A stretch of DNA of 64,000 bases from Paradesertivirga sp036399495 (GCA_036399495.1 DASWMZ010000224.1:3353-67352); one strand, 5' to 3'. Numbered from the stretch's first letter, positions 43,458-52,029 are shown. The notes: a model not told the origin generated them from the letters alone. Translations and numbers: made by a program.

Positions 43458-44174
43458 TCACTGAAACTCTTCAAACTTATCCCAAAAACCATCTTTAGGT
43501 AGTGGTGCGGAGATATCTACAGGCTCTTTCTTAACAGGATGAATAAATTGTAGTCGCTTAGCGTGGAGGCAAATACTCTTTTTCAAACTCCCTCGGGGAT
43601 ATCCGTATTTATTGTCGCCTACAATCGGGCATCCTAAGGTTGAAAGCTGAACTCGAATTTGATGCGGGCGACCTGTTATCGGGTCTACTTCGATCAGGTA
43701 ATAACCGTTTAATTCTCCTAGTAACTTGTAATTCAGCTCGGAGCGAAGGCTTCCTGCAACTTCATTATCATGGGCTTTGGTAACATTTTTTTGAGGATTC
43801 TTTACAAGCCAATGCACCAGGTTTCCAGTTTCGGGAACAGGTTTTTTCCGTACTACTGCCCAGTAGGTTTTATGCATTTCCCGCCCTTTGAACATGGCGT
43901 TAATCCTGTCAAGAGCCTTACTTGTTTTAGCGAAAAGAATTACGCCACTCACAGGCCGGTCTATCCGGTGAACGACTCCGAGGAATGCGCCATTAGGTTT
44001 GTTATATTTCTTGGCTAAGTATTTTTTTACTTTTTCATCTAAAGATTCGTCGCCTGTGGTATCAACCTGTACAATATCTCCCGCACGCTTATTTATGGCG
44101 ATCAGGTGGTTATCCTCATAAAGAACATCTTTATCGGTGATGTCTAAACTGGTATAATGAAACTCATGCCTCAT
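43458..44174 (-). CDS. RluA-family pseudouridine synthase
   Basis: This gene encodes 238 residues without an S4 domain. The catalytic Asp is in the motif HRIDRPVSGVILFAKT, and GRPHQIRVQL follows. It isomerises specific uridines in rRNA or tRNA, and the exact target cannot be read from sequence. It lies 9 bases after panB and 22 bases before the acyltransferase, so it probably shares their transcript. Confidence 0.9.
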   Translation of the reverse strand: MRHEFHYTSLDITDKDVLYEDNHLIAINKRAGDIVQVDTTGDESLDEKVKKYLAKKYNKPNGAFLGVVHRIDRPVSGVILFAKTSKALDRINAMFKGREMHKTYWAVVRKKPVPETGNLVHWLVKNPQKNVTKAHDNEVAGSLRSELNYKLLGELNGYYLIEVDPITGRPHQIRVQLSTLGCPIVGDNKYGYPRGSLKKSICLHAKRLQFIHPVKKEPVDISAPLPKDGFWDKFEEFQ

Positions 44175-44183
44175 AAATAAAGG

Positions 44184-44999
44184 TTAGTACTGCTCCTTTT
44201 CACTGGGAAAATCATTGCTTTTCACATCAGTGATGTAGGATTTCACGGCGCTATTCATTTGATCATATAAATTAAGGTATTGACGAAGGAATCTCGGGCG
44301 AAAGCCCTTTGTCAAACCTACCATATCATGAACTACCAAAACCTGACCATCGCAATCAGCACCCGCGCCAATTCCAATTGTGGGTATGCGAACAGATTTG
44401 GTTACTTCGGCTGCAAGCGCAGCAGGAATCTTTTCAAGTACTACGCCAAAACAGCCTGCATTTTCTAATGATAGAATATCGTCTTTCAGCTTTTGGGCTT
44501 CTTCTTCCTCTTTAGCTCTTACCGTATAAGTCCCGAATTTATAAATAGATTGAGGCGTTAACCCCAAATGGCCCATTACCGGAATTCCGGCAATAATTAT
44601 CCGTTCAATCGATTCCCTGATTTCTTCGCCGCCTTCCAATTTTACCGCGTGTGCGCCAGATTCTTTCATAATCCGGATGGCAGAATTTAAAGCCTCTTTT
44701 GAGTTTCCCTGATAAGATCCAAAAGGCAAATCGACTACAACCAATGCTCTGCGTGCAGCTCGCACTACCGAAGCTGCATGATATATCATTTGATCGAGCG
44801 TGATTGGCAAGGTTGTTTCGTGACCTGCCATTACATTAGAAGCAGAATCCCCGACTAAAATCACATCAATACCGGCCTCATCAACAATCTTGGCCATCGA
44901 AAAATCGTATGAGGTTAGCATAGCGATCTTCTCACCTTTCAACTTCATTTCTTGAAGCGTATTGGTAGTAATGCGTTTTATTTCCTTATGTACAGACAT
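44184..44999 (-). CDS. panB: 3-methyl-2-oxobutanoate hydroxymethyltransferase
   Basis: This gene encodes 271 residues. Family motifs are MLTSYDFSMAKIVDEAGID, LVGDSASNVMAGHETTLPIT, VKLEGGEEI, GHLGLTPQS and IGIGAGADCDGQVLV. It makes ketopantoate from alpha-ketoisovalerate in pantothenate and CoA synthesis. ATG 44999 (MSVHKEIKRI) is chosen over an ATG seven codons upstream. panC and panD are not adjacent. Confidence 0.95.
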   Translation of the reverse strand: MSVHKEIKRITTNTLQEMKLKGEKIAMLTSYDFSMAKIVDEAGIDVILVGDSASNVMAGHETTLPITLDQMIYHAASVVRAARRALVVVDLPFGSYQGNSKEALNSAIRIMKESGAHAVKLEGGEEIRESIERIIIAGIPVMGHLGLTPQSIYKFGTYTVRAKEEEEAQKLKDDILSLENAGCFGVVLEKIPAALAAEVTKSVRIPTIGIGAGADCDGQVLVVHDMVGLTKGFRPRFLRQYLNLYDQMNSAVKSYITDVKSNDFPSEKEQY

Positions 45000-45017
45000 T
45001 GATATATATTCTACAAA

Positions 45018-45025
45018 CAAATGTA
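45018..45025 (-). promoter_or_regulatory. Bacteroidota -7 promoter element of panB
   Basis: The minus strand reads TACATTTG, matching TAnnTTTG, 18 bases before the panB ATG. Confidence 0.5.
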
Positions 45026-45086
45026 GAAAGTAAAATCCAATCGGAAGTTTTTTTCGCTTTTATCCTGTATAAGCAGAGAAATTTTA

Positions 45087-45094
45087 TACTTTTG
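45087..45094 (+). promoter_or_regulatory. Bacteroidota -7 promoter element of carA
   Basis: TACTTTTG matches TAnnTTTG, giving a predicted 5' leader of about 155 bases before carA. Confidence 0.5.
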
Positions 45095-45100
45095 TCCCTT

Positions 45101-45259
45101 GTGAAATTTGAAGTAAACTGCTTCACCCTGTTGCTCTCAGCAGCCGGAAATTCTTCCGGGAAAACCCAATTTTTTTATTTTTTTAATCCTCAACTAAATT
45201 CAAATCAGGAATTTAGGCTTAATACGAGTAAGAAATTTAACCAACATATATCAAAATGA
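45101..45259 (+). other. Possible carA leader ORF and leader hairpins
   Basis: An open frame starts at a GTG at 45101, about where transcription would begin, and ends with a stop codon overlapping the carA ATG (ATGA at 45256-45259), giving 52 residues. The leader also holds a CCGGAA-ATTC-TTCCGG hairpin (45144-45159), then GGG-AAAA-CCC and a long T-rich run (45170-45186). The predicted peptide has a Phe/Tyr-rich stretch from the T-run and no known family. It may be chance. It is reported because of the exact ATGA overlap and the promoter position. Confidence 0.3.
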
Positions 45260-46356
45260 CATATTACACCAAATTGCCTGCGGTTTTATTGCTTGCTGAC
45301 GGAACTGTTTATCATGGCAAAGCTGCTGGAAAAATTGGCACTACAACCGGTGAAATTTGCTTCAATACAGGCATGACCGGTTATCAGGAAATATTTACCG
45401 ACCCTTCATATTTCGGCCAGATAATGGTGACCACCAATGCTCATATTGGCAATTATGGTGTGCATGATGAAGAAATCGAATCGGGTGATATTAAGATCGC
45501 CGGTTTGGTTTGTAAGAATTTCAACATCGCTTTTAGTAGAAAGCAATCTGATAAAACAATCCAGGATTATTTTCAGGAAGAAAATATAGTTGGCATTTCT
45601 GATGTTGACACACGATCACTGGTTCGCCACATACGTGATAAAGGTGCCATGAATGCTATTATCTCTTCGGAGATTTTGGATATCGAAGAGTTAAAAGCGA
45701 AGCTTAAAGAAGTTCCATCGATGGATGGGCTTGAGCTTTCATCACAAGTGTCTACCAAAGAGCCTTACTTCTATGGGAATGAAAATGCTAAACACCGTGT
45801 AGCGGTTCTGGATCTGGGTGTGAAGAAAAACATTTTGCGCAATTTTGAGGATAGAGACGTTTACGTGAAAGTTTTTCCTGCCAAAACCACTTTCGAAGAA
45901 ATGGAAAAATGGGGTGCAAATGGTTATTTCATCTCAAATGGCCCAGGAGATCCGGCAGCTATGCCTTATGCTGTAGAAACTGTCAAGAAAGCCTTAGCGG
46001 CTGATAAACCGCTATTCGGAATTTGTTTAGGCCACCAACTGCTGGCTTTGGCTAACGATATTAAAACGATGAAAATGTTTAACGGGCATCGTGGTTTAAA
46101 TCATCCTGTTAAGAATATCATCATCAACCATTGCGAAGTCACTTCACAAAATCATGGCTTTGGAGTTGTTCCAGATGACGTAAAGAATTCTGATAAAGTG
46201 GAAATTACACACATGAATTTGAATGATAATTCTATTGAGGGAATCAGGGTGAAGAATAAAAAAGCGTTTTCTGTGCAGTATCACCCCGAATCTTCGCCGG
46301 GCCCACACGATTCACGGTATTTATTCGACCAATTTGTAACTTTCATGGAAGCATAG
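45256..46356 (+). CDS. carA: Carbamoyl phosphate synthase small subunit
   Basis: This gene encodes 366 residues. An N-terminal CPSase_sm domain (GTTTGEICFNTGMTGYQEIFTDPSY, seen as FNTGMTGYQE) is followed by a class I glutamine amidotransferase with catalytic C257 (FGICLGHQ), H343 and E345 (QYHPESSPG). It supplies ammonia to CarB for arginine and pyrimidine synthesis. carB is not next to it. carA followed by eno is a frequent Bacteroidota order. Confidence 0.95.
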   Translation: MTYYTKLPAVLLLADGTVYHGKAAGKIGTTTGEICFNTGMTGYQEIFTDPSYFGQIMVTTNAHIGNYGVHDEEIESGDIKIAGLVCKNFNIAFSRKQSDKTIQDYFQEENIVGISDVDTRSLVRHIRDKGAMNAIISSEILDIEELKAKLKEVPSMDGLELSSQVSTKEPYFYGNENAKHRVAVLDLGVKKNILRNFEDRDVYVKVFPAKTTFEEMEKWGANGYFISNGPGDPAAMPYAVETVKKALAADKPLFGICLGHQLLALANDIKTMKMFNGHRGLNHPVKNIIINHCEVTSQNHGFGVVPDDVKNSDKVEITHMNLNDNSIEGIRVKNKKAFSVQYHPESSPGPHDSRYLFDQFVTFMEA

Positions 46357-46423
46357 AGAATTAACCCTCCCGAATAGAATCAGGAGGATTTTCTGAACAA
46401 CCCACCAATATCGAAAAAAATGC

Positions 46424-46431
46424 TAATTTTG
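46424..46431 (+). promoter_or_regulatory. Bacteroidota -7 promoter element of eno
   Basis: TAATTTTG matches TAnnTTTG, 63 bases before the eno ATG, directly upstream of a perfect hairpin. Confidence 0.5.
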
Positions 46432-46441
46432 CTAAAATATT

Positions 46442-46464
46442 CTTAGTGTGTACTTTACACTAAG
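46442..46464 (+). promoter_or_regulatory. Perfect hairpin at the 5' end of the eno transcript
   Basis: Arms CTTAGTGT / ACACTAAG with a 7-nt loop begin about 10 bases after the -7 element, so the hairpin would lie near the mRNA 5' end. It may stabilise the eno mRNA or be a repressor operator. Confidence 0.45.
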
Positions 46465-46494
46465 TTCATAATACAACAATAAAAAATTAATAGA

Positions 46495-47790
46495 ATGAGC
46501 ATAATTTTAGACGTCCACGCCCGCCAGATACTTGATTCAAGAGGCAACCCTACAATAGAAGTAGATGTAGTTACAGAAAATGGCATACTTGGTCGTGCCG
46601 CAGTACCTTCGGGTGCTTCTACCGGCATGCACGAAGCTGTAGAGCTTCGTGATAACGACAAAACAAAATATTTAGGTAAGGGCGTTTTAGAAGCAGTAAA
46701 AAATGTAAATGAAATTCTGGCTAAAGAATTGAAAGGATTAGATGTATTCGAACAAAATACTATCGATTCGATCATGCTTAAAGTAGACGGAACCGAAAAT
46801 AAAGGCAAGATTGGTGCTAATGCGATTTTGGGTGTTTCTTTAGCAGTTGCTAAAGCTGCTGCCCAGGAAAGCCGCCAGCCGCTATATCGTTATATTGGTG
46901 GTGTTAACGCAAATACACTTCCTATTCCAATGATGAACATCGTAAACGGTGGCTCACATTCTGATGCGCCAATTGCATTTCAGGAATTTATGATTATGCC
47001 TGTAGGCGCTTCTTCCTTCTCCGAGGCATTACGTTGGGGAACTGAAGTTTTCCATAATCTAAAAAAGATTTTACACGATAGAGGTCTTTCTACCGCAGTT
47101 GGCGATGAAGGTGGCTTTGCACCCAAGTTTGATGGAACTGAAGATGCTGTTGAAACCATTATCAAGGCAATCGAAAAAGCGGGTTACAAAGCAGGTGAAG
47201 ATATTTTCTTAGCGTTTGATTGTGCGGCATCTGAGTTTTACAAAGATGGTAAATACAACTATGCGAAATTTGAAGGCGCAGACGGTGCTATCCTCAGCAG
47301 CGCCGAACAGGTTGATTACCTTGTTCAATTAACTGAAAAATACCCTATTATTTCTATCGAGGATGGTATGGACGAGAATGATTGGGATGGCTGGAAATTG
47401 TTAACTGAAAGAATCGGTTCGAAAGTTCAACTAGTTGGTGATGATTTATTTGTTACCAATGTTACCCGACTTCAAACTGGTATTGATAAGAATATAGGCA
47501 ACTCCATTCTCGTGAAGGTTAACCAGATCGGCTCTTTAACTGAAACAATTAACGCTGTTTCTTTAGCGCAAACAAACGGTTACACTTCGGTTATGTCTCA
47601 TCGTTCCGGTGAAACCGAAGATGTAACAATTGCTGATCTAGCTGTAGCATTAAATTGCGGACAGATTAAAACAGGTTCTGCTTCACGTTCAGACAGGGTA
47701 GCAAAATATAATCAGTTACTCCGTATTGAAGAAGAATTAGGCGAGAACGCAAAGTTTATCGGAAAAAACTTTAAGTTTTTGAAGAAGTAA
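46495..47790 (+). CDS. eno: Enolase
   Basis: This gene encodes 431 residues of normal length. Motifs include ILDSRGNPTIEVDV, GGSHSDAPIAFQEFMI, LAFDCAASEF, SIEDGMDENDWDGW, LVGDDLFVTN and the C-terminal SHRSGETED with the catalytic Lys in LVKVNQIG. It converts 2-phosphoglycerate to phosphoenolpyruvate. It is preceded by its own promoter and a 5' hairpin and followed by a strong terminator, so it can be expressed apart from carA. Confidence 0.98.
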   Translation: MSIILDVHARQILDSRGNPTIEVDVVTENGILGRAAVPSGASTGMHEAVELRDNDKTKYLGKGVLEAVKNVNEILAKELKGLDVFEQNTIDSIMLKVDGTENKGKIGANAILGVSLAVAKAAAQESRQPLYRYIGGVNANTLPIPMMNIVNGGSHSDAPIAFQEFMIMPVGASSFSEALRWGTEVFHNLKKILHDRGLSTAVGDEGGFAPKFDGTEDAVETIIKAIEKAGYKAGEDIFLAFDCAASEFYKDGKYNYAKFEGADGAILSSAEQVDYLVQLTEKYPIISIEDGMDENDWDGWKLLTERIGSKVQLVGDDLFVTNVTRLQTGIDKNIGNSILVKVNQIGSLTETINAVSLAQTNGYTSVMSHRSGETEDVTIADLAVALNCGQIKTGSASRSDRVAKYNQLLRIEEELGENAKFIGKNFKFLKK

Positions 47791-47809
47791 TCCCTTTTAA
47801 ATACCTCAG

Positions 47810-47847
47810 AGCCTCAAATATCCAGCAAGATGTTTGAGGCTTTTTTG
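47810..47847 (+). terminator. Rho-independent terminator of eno
   Basis: A 9-bp stem AGCCTCAAA / TTTGAGGCT, extended by weaker pairs, has a 12-nt loop and a T6 tail. Confidence 0.9.
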
Positions 47848-47978
47848 TGGCTTAATCAACAAGTATATCTCTCCAAAAGCCCAACAAAAATTGAGTTTTG
47901 GCGAGATATAAAAACAGGAAGTGCTTGATTATACAAATTAAGAGTAATTTAAAGCGTTGCAAACCTTGCATATGTTTT

Positions 47979-47986
47979 TATATTTG
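47979..47986 (+). promoter_or_regulatory. Bacteroidota promoter of the ftsB-like gene, very close to the start codon
   Basis: TATATTTG (-7 consensus) lies only 6 bases before the ATG, with a TTG about 20 bases upstream of it (47957-47959 region). This would give an almost leaderless mRNA. Confidence 0.55.
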
Positions 47987-47992
47987 TATAAC

Positions 47993-48295
47993 ATGAAGAG
48001 GATAGTAGATTTATTCAGAAACAAATACTTTTTAACGAGTTGCTGTTTTGTAATATGGATGCTATTTTTCGACCGTAATGATTTGCTTTCGCAATACGAG
48101 TATCGCTCTGAACTAAGCAAGTTTAAAGAAGAGAAAGCTTTTTATATAAGCGAAATAGAAAAAGTGAAAACTGATCTTGAAGAACTTAGCACTAATCAGG
48201 AACGATTAGAAAAGTTTGCCAGGGAAAAATACTTAATGAAAAAAGAGGATGAAGACGTTTATGTTATCATTCGCGAAAAACCCATAAAAGATTAA
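47993..48295 (+). CDS. FtsB/DivIC-family septum formation protein
   Basis: This gene encodes 100 residues: a short cytosolic N-terminus, one transmembrane helix (about 10-24), then a periplasmic coiled coil (about 34-72) ending in LEKFAREKYLMKKEDEDVYVI, the signature region of FtsB/DivIC proteins. These bind FtsL and FtsQ in the divisome. The frame is open from 47957, but ATG 47993 sits just after the promoter and gives the normal length. It follows the eno terminator. Confidence 0.88.
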   Translation: MKRIVDLFRNKYFLTSCCFVIWMLFFDRNDLLSQYEYRSELSKFKEEKAFYISEIEKVKTDLEELSTNQERLEKFAREKYLMKKEDEDVYVIIREKPIKD

Positions 48296-48342
48296 ATCTT
48301 CTTCAATAATTTCTATTCTCTTAATTTGATCTTAAGATTTAA

Positions 48343-48765
48343 ATGAAATTTAAGATACTTATCTTTTTGGTAATATCAACTGTAAACCTGGGCGGGTTAG
48401 GTCATCCCGGTAAGGCGCGTTTAATTCAACCTGAAACTTCCAATAAATTTAAAATGAAGTTTGTTGGCGAGATTAAAGAATTTTCCTATATCAAAATGGT
48501 CTTAGAATCTACAGAAGATTCTAAGACCTATAAAAGCCCTAGCATTCAGTTAAAAGGCAATTATTACGAAGCAATAAGCAGTCAAGTATTTAAGATAATA
48601 GGGGCTTATAACAATGAAACGCTAATCTGGAAACTAGACTGTTTTGACAAAAACAATCTTTTAACGTCGGTATTTGTTGGAAAAGCCAATTATGAGGGCG
48701 TATTAGAAGGAAAGTGGACTCACAAAAAGATGGATTATAATTTCTATTTAAAGCCAGATAAATAA
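48343..48765 (+). CDS. Hypothetical exported protein
   Basis: This gene encodes 140 residues: a probable signal peptide (MKFKILIFLVISTVN) then about 115 beta-rich residues (WKLDCFDKN, GVLEGKWTHKKMDYNFYLKP). I recognise no family. The fold could be a small beta-barrel or lipocalin-like domain, which is speculation. Its stop codon is directly adjacent to the stop codon of the convergent large membrane gene, with no space between. Confidence 0.6.
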   Translation: MKFKILIFLVISTVNLGGLGHPGKARLIQPETSNKFKMKFVGEIKEFSYIKMVLESTEDSKTYKSPSIQLKGNYYEAISSQVFKIIGAYNNETLIWKLDCFDKNNLLTSVFVGKANYEGVLEGKWTHKKMDYNFYLKPDK

Positions 48766-50850
48766 CTATAATTCACCATTGCGTTTTCTCAGGAACCATT
48801 CGGCAGACAAAACAATAACTATCAGTATAAATATCCATTTAAGACTTATCAAATCTTCATATTTTTTGTCTTCGTAAGCGATAGTTTTGATCAATTCATT
48901 CTTCCTTAATTTTTCCGGAATCCTTTTTAAATCTAAAGGATTGATGACCTCCCCCGCATTTAAAGACGCTAGATTATATAGTAATTGATGATTGGCGGTA
49001 GTTTGGCGATATTCCGTTTGCTGCTTTAAGATTGCAAATTGGCCGGTAGTTGTATGTTTAATTTTACCTAGCTGCGTTGATGCAGAATAAATATACTCGC
49101 CCGCCGGAAGAATACCTGCGTCGAGAATATATCCATTGGAAGTTCTTGAAAATAAATAAGAGTAGCTCTTATTGTTTTTACTCTTAACTACAACTGATAC
49201 GTCCGGTGTATTAACCAATTCGTAATTATCATTATACAACTCGGCATTCAAAATTACGTGTTCGTTTTCGTCGAAGGTAGGCTTAGAAGTATACACTCTA
49301 AACTTTCGCTTGTCGTCCTTCGTCACCATGAACTGTGTAATTTTAGAAAGAAGTTCATCAACCGCCTGATGATTTCCTGTCTCTTTAAAATTTTCTAATC
49401 GCCATCGCCAAATCCCCTCCCCCGCCAGAACCGCCGTTTTCCTTCCAGCATCTTTTGAAAATACTAAAAGAGGTTTATCGGTTATCAGCTTTCCAATCTG
49501 TTGATTAAACAATACCGAAGCCTGAGCTTTAAGAGCATAGTTTCCAAACGGAGAGATTAAAGGGCTAAAGTTTTGAATGCTGTTTCTGGTATTTGCTGAT
49601 AAGGTAAAATCATAAAATCCTGCATTTATATTAGTAACTACTTCTTCGGTAGCACCGGTGGGATTGATAGTTAACAAATTTTGAAGTTGAGAAAAAGCAC
49701 TAATGTTAGTTTGACTGCCGAGAATAAACCATACGGGTTTACCTTCCGTCAGTTGTAACACTGGTTTGATATCAACTCCTGCCGCAGGAAGCTGATGCAG
49801 AATAAGCAACCCCACATCCTTAACATCAGCAGTTTTATAATCACTAACCAGGAAACTCTTTACTTCGTAGTTTTTATTAATTTCTATTGATTGCTTTATA
49901 GCGGAGATATCGGGATGTGGAGAGTTAGACAGAATAACCACTTTGCTTTTTGAATCAAGCACCTCAACAAAGATTGTTTGAGAATTATTTTCCTTAGACA
50001 ATTCCCCGGAAATGGGCGAAAGATTGATAGTAAAACGCTGAATTCCCTTTTTCTTTGCCGGTAAGGTTATTGGAATAGTGAAACGATATTCGTTAGAACT
50101 TACGGGTACTGACTTTGAATAAAGGCTACCGTTTGCATCATTTACTGTTAATCTACTTACTGATCCACGACTTTGATACGCTTCAATATTAACCTCAATT
50201 TGAAAATCGTTATCAAGATAAACGATGTTGTTGTAGTTGACATTAGAAATCAACAAGTCTTTCTTAGGAATTGTATCCCCCAAGGCTATTGCATAAATAG
50301 GCGATTTTAAATTTTGAGCCTCGTATTCCGGATTTCCTCCCTGGTTATACAAACCATCAGAGGCTATAATTACCGCGCCAATATTTCTGTTTGAGTACTG
50401 ATCGTTGATGTTTTTAAAAAGCGCATTGATATCAGTAAGAGACTCTTTGTACCCCGTATTCAAACCCGTTTTGAGGGATGCACCAAAGGTCAACGATTTA
50501 ACCTCATAATCTTTCGACAGCTCCTGTTCAAGTGCTTTAAACTGCTGCGTATATGTTGTAAGATTTAAGTTGGCCGGTTTTGATAACGCGATAGAAGCAG
50601 AATTATCCTGAGCCAAAATGATAAGCGGCTTTTCTGTGCTTTTGCTGATAAATTTAATCATCGGGGCAAACAGCAAAAAGGCGATAATAGCTACAGCTAA
50701 TGTTCTGAAAAGGAAGAATAATTTATATAACGACTTGTTCAGCTGGTCGGTTCGATACATCAAAAACGCATATGCCATGCCCATCAGAATGCAGAAAAGC
50801 AACCATAAAAAAGTGGTGGAGGTAAATTGAAGCTGAAATAAAAATGGCAT
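48766..50850 (-). CDS. Large membrane protein with VWA-like and amidotransferase-like domains
   Basis: This gene encodes 694 residues from ATG 50850, or 702 from ATG 50874. Two N-terminal transmembrane helices are followed by a VWA-like region (LIILAQDNSASIALS), a beta-rich middle and a region resembling class I amidotransferase-fold domains (around LILHQLPAAGVDIKP). The last transmembrane helix (about 672-688) is at the C-terminus. The family is common in Bacteroidota and uncharacterised; BatA-like surface or chaperone roles are guesses. Both possible starts lie inside the fabG terminator hairpin. ATG 50850 directly precedes the hydrophobic N-terminus. An A-rich stretch favours 50874. Confidence 0.7.
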   Translation of the reverse strand: MPFLFQLQFTSTTFLWLLFCILMGMAYAFLMYRTDQLNKSLYKLFFLFRTLAVAIIAFLLFAPMIKFISKSTEKPLIILAQDNSASIALSKPANLNLTTYTQQFKALEQELSKDYEVKSLTFGASLKTGLNTGYKESLTDINALFKNINDQYSNRNIGAVIIASDGLYNQGGNPEYEAQNLKSPIYAIALGDTIPKKDLLISNVNYNNIVYLDNDFQIEVNIEAYQSRGSVSRLTVNDANGSLYSKSVPVSSNEYRFTIPITLPAKKKGIQRFTINLSPISGELSKENNSQTIFVEVLDSKSKVVILSNSPHPDISAIKQSIEINKNYEVKSFLVSDYKTADVKDVGLLILHQLPAAGVDIKPVLQLTEGKPVWFILGSQTNISAFSQLQNLLTINPTGATEEVVTNINAGFYDFTLSANTRNSIQNFSPLISPFGNYALKAQASVLFNQQIGKLITDKPLLVFSKDAGRKTAVLAGEGIWRWRLENFKETGNHQAVDELLSKITQFMVTKDDKRKFRVYTSKPTFDENEHVILNAELYNDNYELVNTPDVSVVVKSKNNKSYSYLFSRTSNGYILDAGILPAGEYIYSASTQLGKIKHTTTGQFAILKQQTEYRQTTANHQLLYNLASLNAGEVINPLDLKRIPEKLRKNELIKTIAYEDKKYEDLISLKWIFILIVIVLSAEWFLRKRNGEL

Positions 50851-50878
50851 ATCTACTGAACGTAAATATGCCATTTTT
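50840..50878 (-). terminator. fabG terminator covering the start of the downstream gene
   Basis: Perfect 13-bp arms AAAAATGGCATAT / ATATGCCATTTTT have a 13-nt loop. On the minus strand the hairpin starts about 17 bases after the fabG stop codon and ends in T5. Both candidate start codons of the next gene lie in its arms. Confidence 0.7.
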
Positions 50879-50895
50879 TATTTAAAGGGATATAA

Positions 50896-51639
50896 TTAAA
50901 GCATTCCACCGTCAACGGCAAGAACCTGTCCTGTTATATAAGTACTTAAATCAGATGCCAGAAATACACAAGCGTTGGCAACATCATCAGTTTCGCCGGC
51001 ACGTTTTAACGGAATTCCAGCCTCCCATCCCTCTACCACTTTAGGATCTAGCACTTCTGTCATTTCAGTTTTAATAAACCCAGGAGCGATGACGTTTGTA
51101 CGAATATTTCTTGAACCTAATTCTTTAGCCATCGATTTTGAAAACCCAATGATACCCGCTTTAGAGGCAGCGTAATTTCCCTGCCCGGCATTTCCCTGTA
51201 CACCCACTACAGAGCTCATATTGATGAAAACACCTTTACGGTTTTTCATCATAATTTTCGAAGCAGACTTAGTTATATTGAAGATTGATTTTAAATTCAC
51301 TTCAAGTACTTCATCCCACTGCTGCTCGCTCATCCGCATTAGCAAACCATCTTTAGTGATTCCGGCATTATTAACTACAATATCAATTGTTCCAAATTCT
51401 GCTACCACATTATTAATCAATTGCTCGGCCTGATCAAATTTTGAAGCATCAGATTGATATCCTTTAATCTTGGTTCCATATTGTTGCAACTCCTGTTCCA
51501 AAGCAAGTCCTTTTTCTACAGAAGACAAATATGTAAAGGCGACATTAGCACCATGCTCGGCAAATTTTTGGGCAATTTTACGTCCAATTCCTTTCGAAGC
51601 ACCTGTTATTAATGCCACTTTTCCTTCAAGTAATTTCAT
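50896..51639 (-). CDS. fabG: 3-oxoacyl-[acyl-carrier-protein] reductase
   Basis: This gene encodes 247 residues, a classical short-chain dehydrogenase. The NADPH motif is TGASKGIGRKIA, then NNAGIT, catalytic Ser/Tyr/Lys in NMSSVVGVQGNAGQGNYAASKAG, and the C-terminus ITGQVLAVDGGML. This matches FabG, which reduces 3-oxoacyl-ACP in fatty acid synthesis. The frame runs 19 codons further upstream, but ATG 51639 (MKLLEGKVALI) is the family start. No other fab genes are adjacent. Confidence 0.92.
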   Translation of the reverse strand: MKLLEGKVALITGASKGIGRKIAQKFAEHGANVAFTYLSSVEKGLALEQELQQYGTKIKGYQSDASKFDQAEQLINNVVAEFGTIDIVVNNAGITKDGLLMRMSEQQWDEVLEVNLKSIFNITKSASKIMMKNRKGVFINMSSVVGVQGNAGQGNYAASKAGIIGFSKSMAKELGSRNIRTNVIAPGFIKTEMTEVLDPKVVEGWEAGIPLKRAGETDDVANACVFLASDLSTYITGQVLAVDGGML

Positions 51640-51708
51640 AATCGAATTTGGGCGTGAAGTTAGAATTTTTTCAAGAAAGGCAAAACGGATAATCAATGCG
51701 GAGTGCTA

Positions 51709-51915
51709 TCAGTTTGCAGAAATTAAATGCTGATACTCATTCTTAAGAGCTACTAAACATGCGGCACATAAACAACCATCGAAGTTTTCGCTTACATATT
51801 GCACCTCATTTAAGTCTAACTTTACAAAAGAACATTGACATTTCGTATAAGCATTTGCCTTGCATTCGATACGTGAACTGCATCTTTCACAAGAGATGAC
51901 TTCATGTTTGGACAT
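51709..51915 (-). CDS. Small Cys-rich protein (CWC-like)
   Basis: This gene encodes 68 residues with nine cysteines arranged as SCERCSSRIECKAN, KCQCS and CLCAACL, likely binding zinc. It resembles the Cys_rich_CWC family of small uncharacterised bacterial proteins. ATG 51915 gives MSKHEVISCERC; an ATG five codons upstream is possible. It lies on the same strand as fabG and 69 bases upstream of it. Confidence 0.7.
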   Translation of the reverse strand: MSKHEVISCERCSSRIECKANAYTKCQCSFVKLDLNEVQYVSENFDGCLCAACLVALKNEYQHLISAN

Positions 51916-52029
51916 CTTGATATCTAACAATAAGGATTATAGTTTGATTCTAATCTAGACTTTCTTCCAAAAAGAAATCCCAAAAGTTTTCCACTTTTAG
52001 GATTCAAAATAAACAAGCTTTAAGTTCTC

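Noticed and set aside
46365..46395. Possible terminator after carA (CCTCC / GGAGG)
   Set aside because: The stem is only 5 bp with a long loop and a weak T-tract, so I could not support it as more than a possible weak hairpin.
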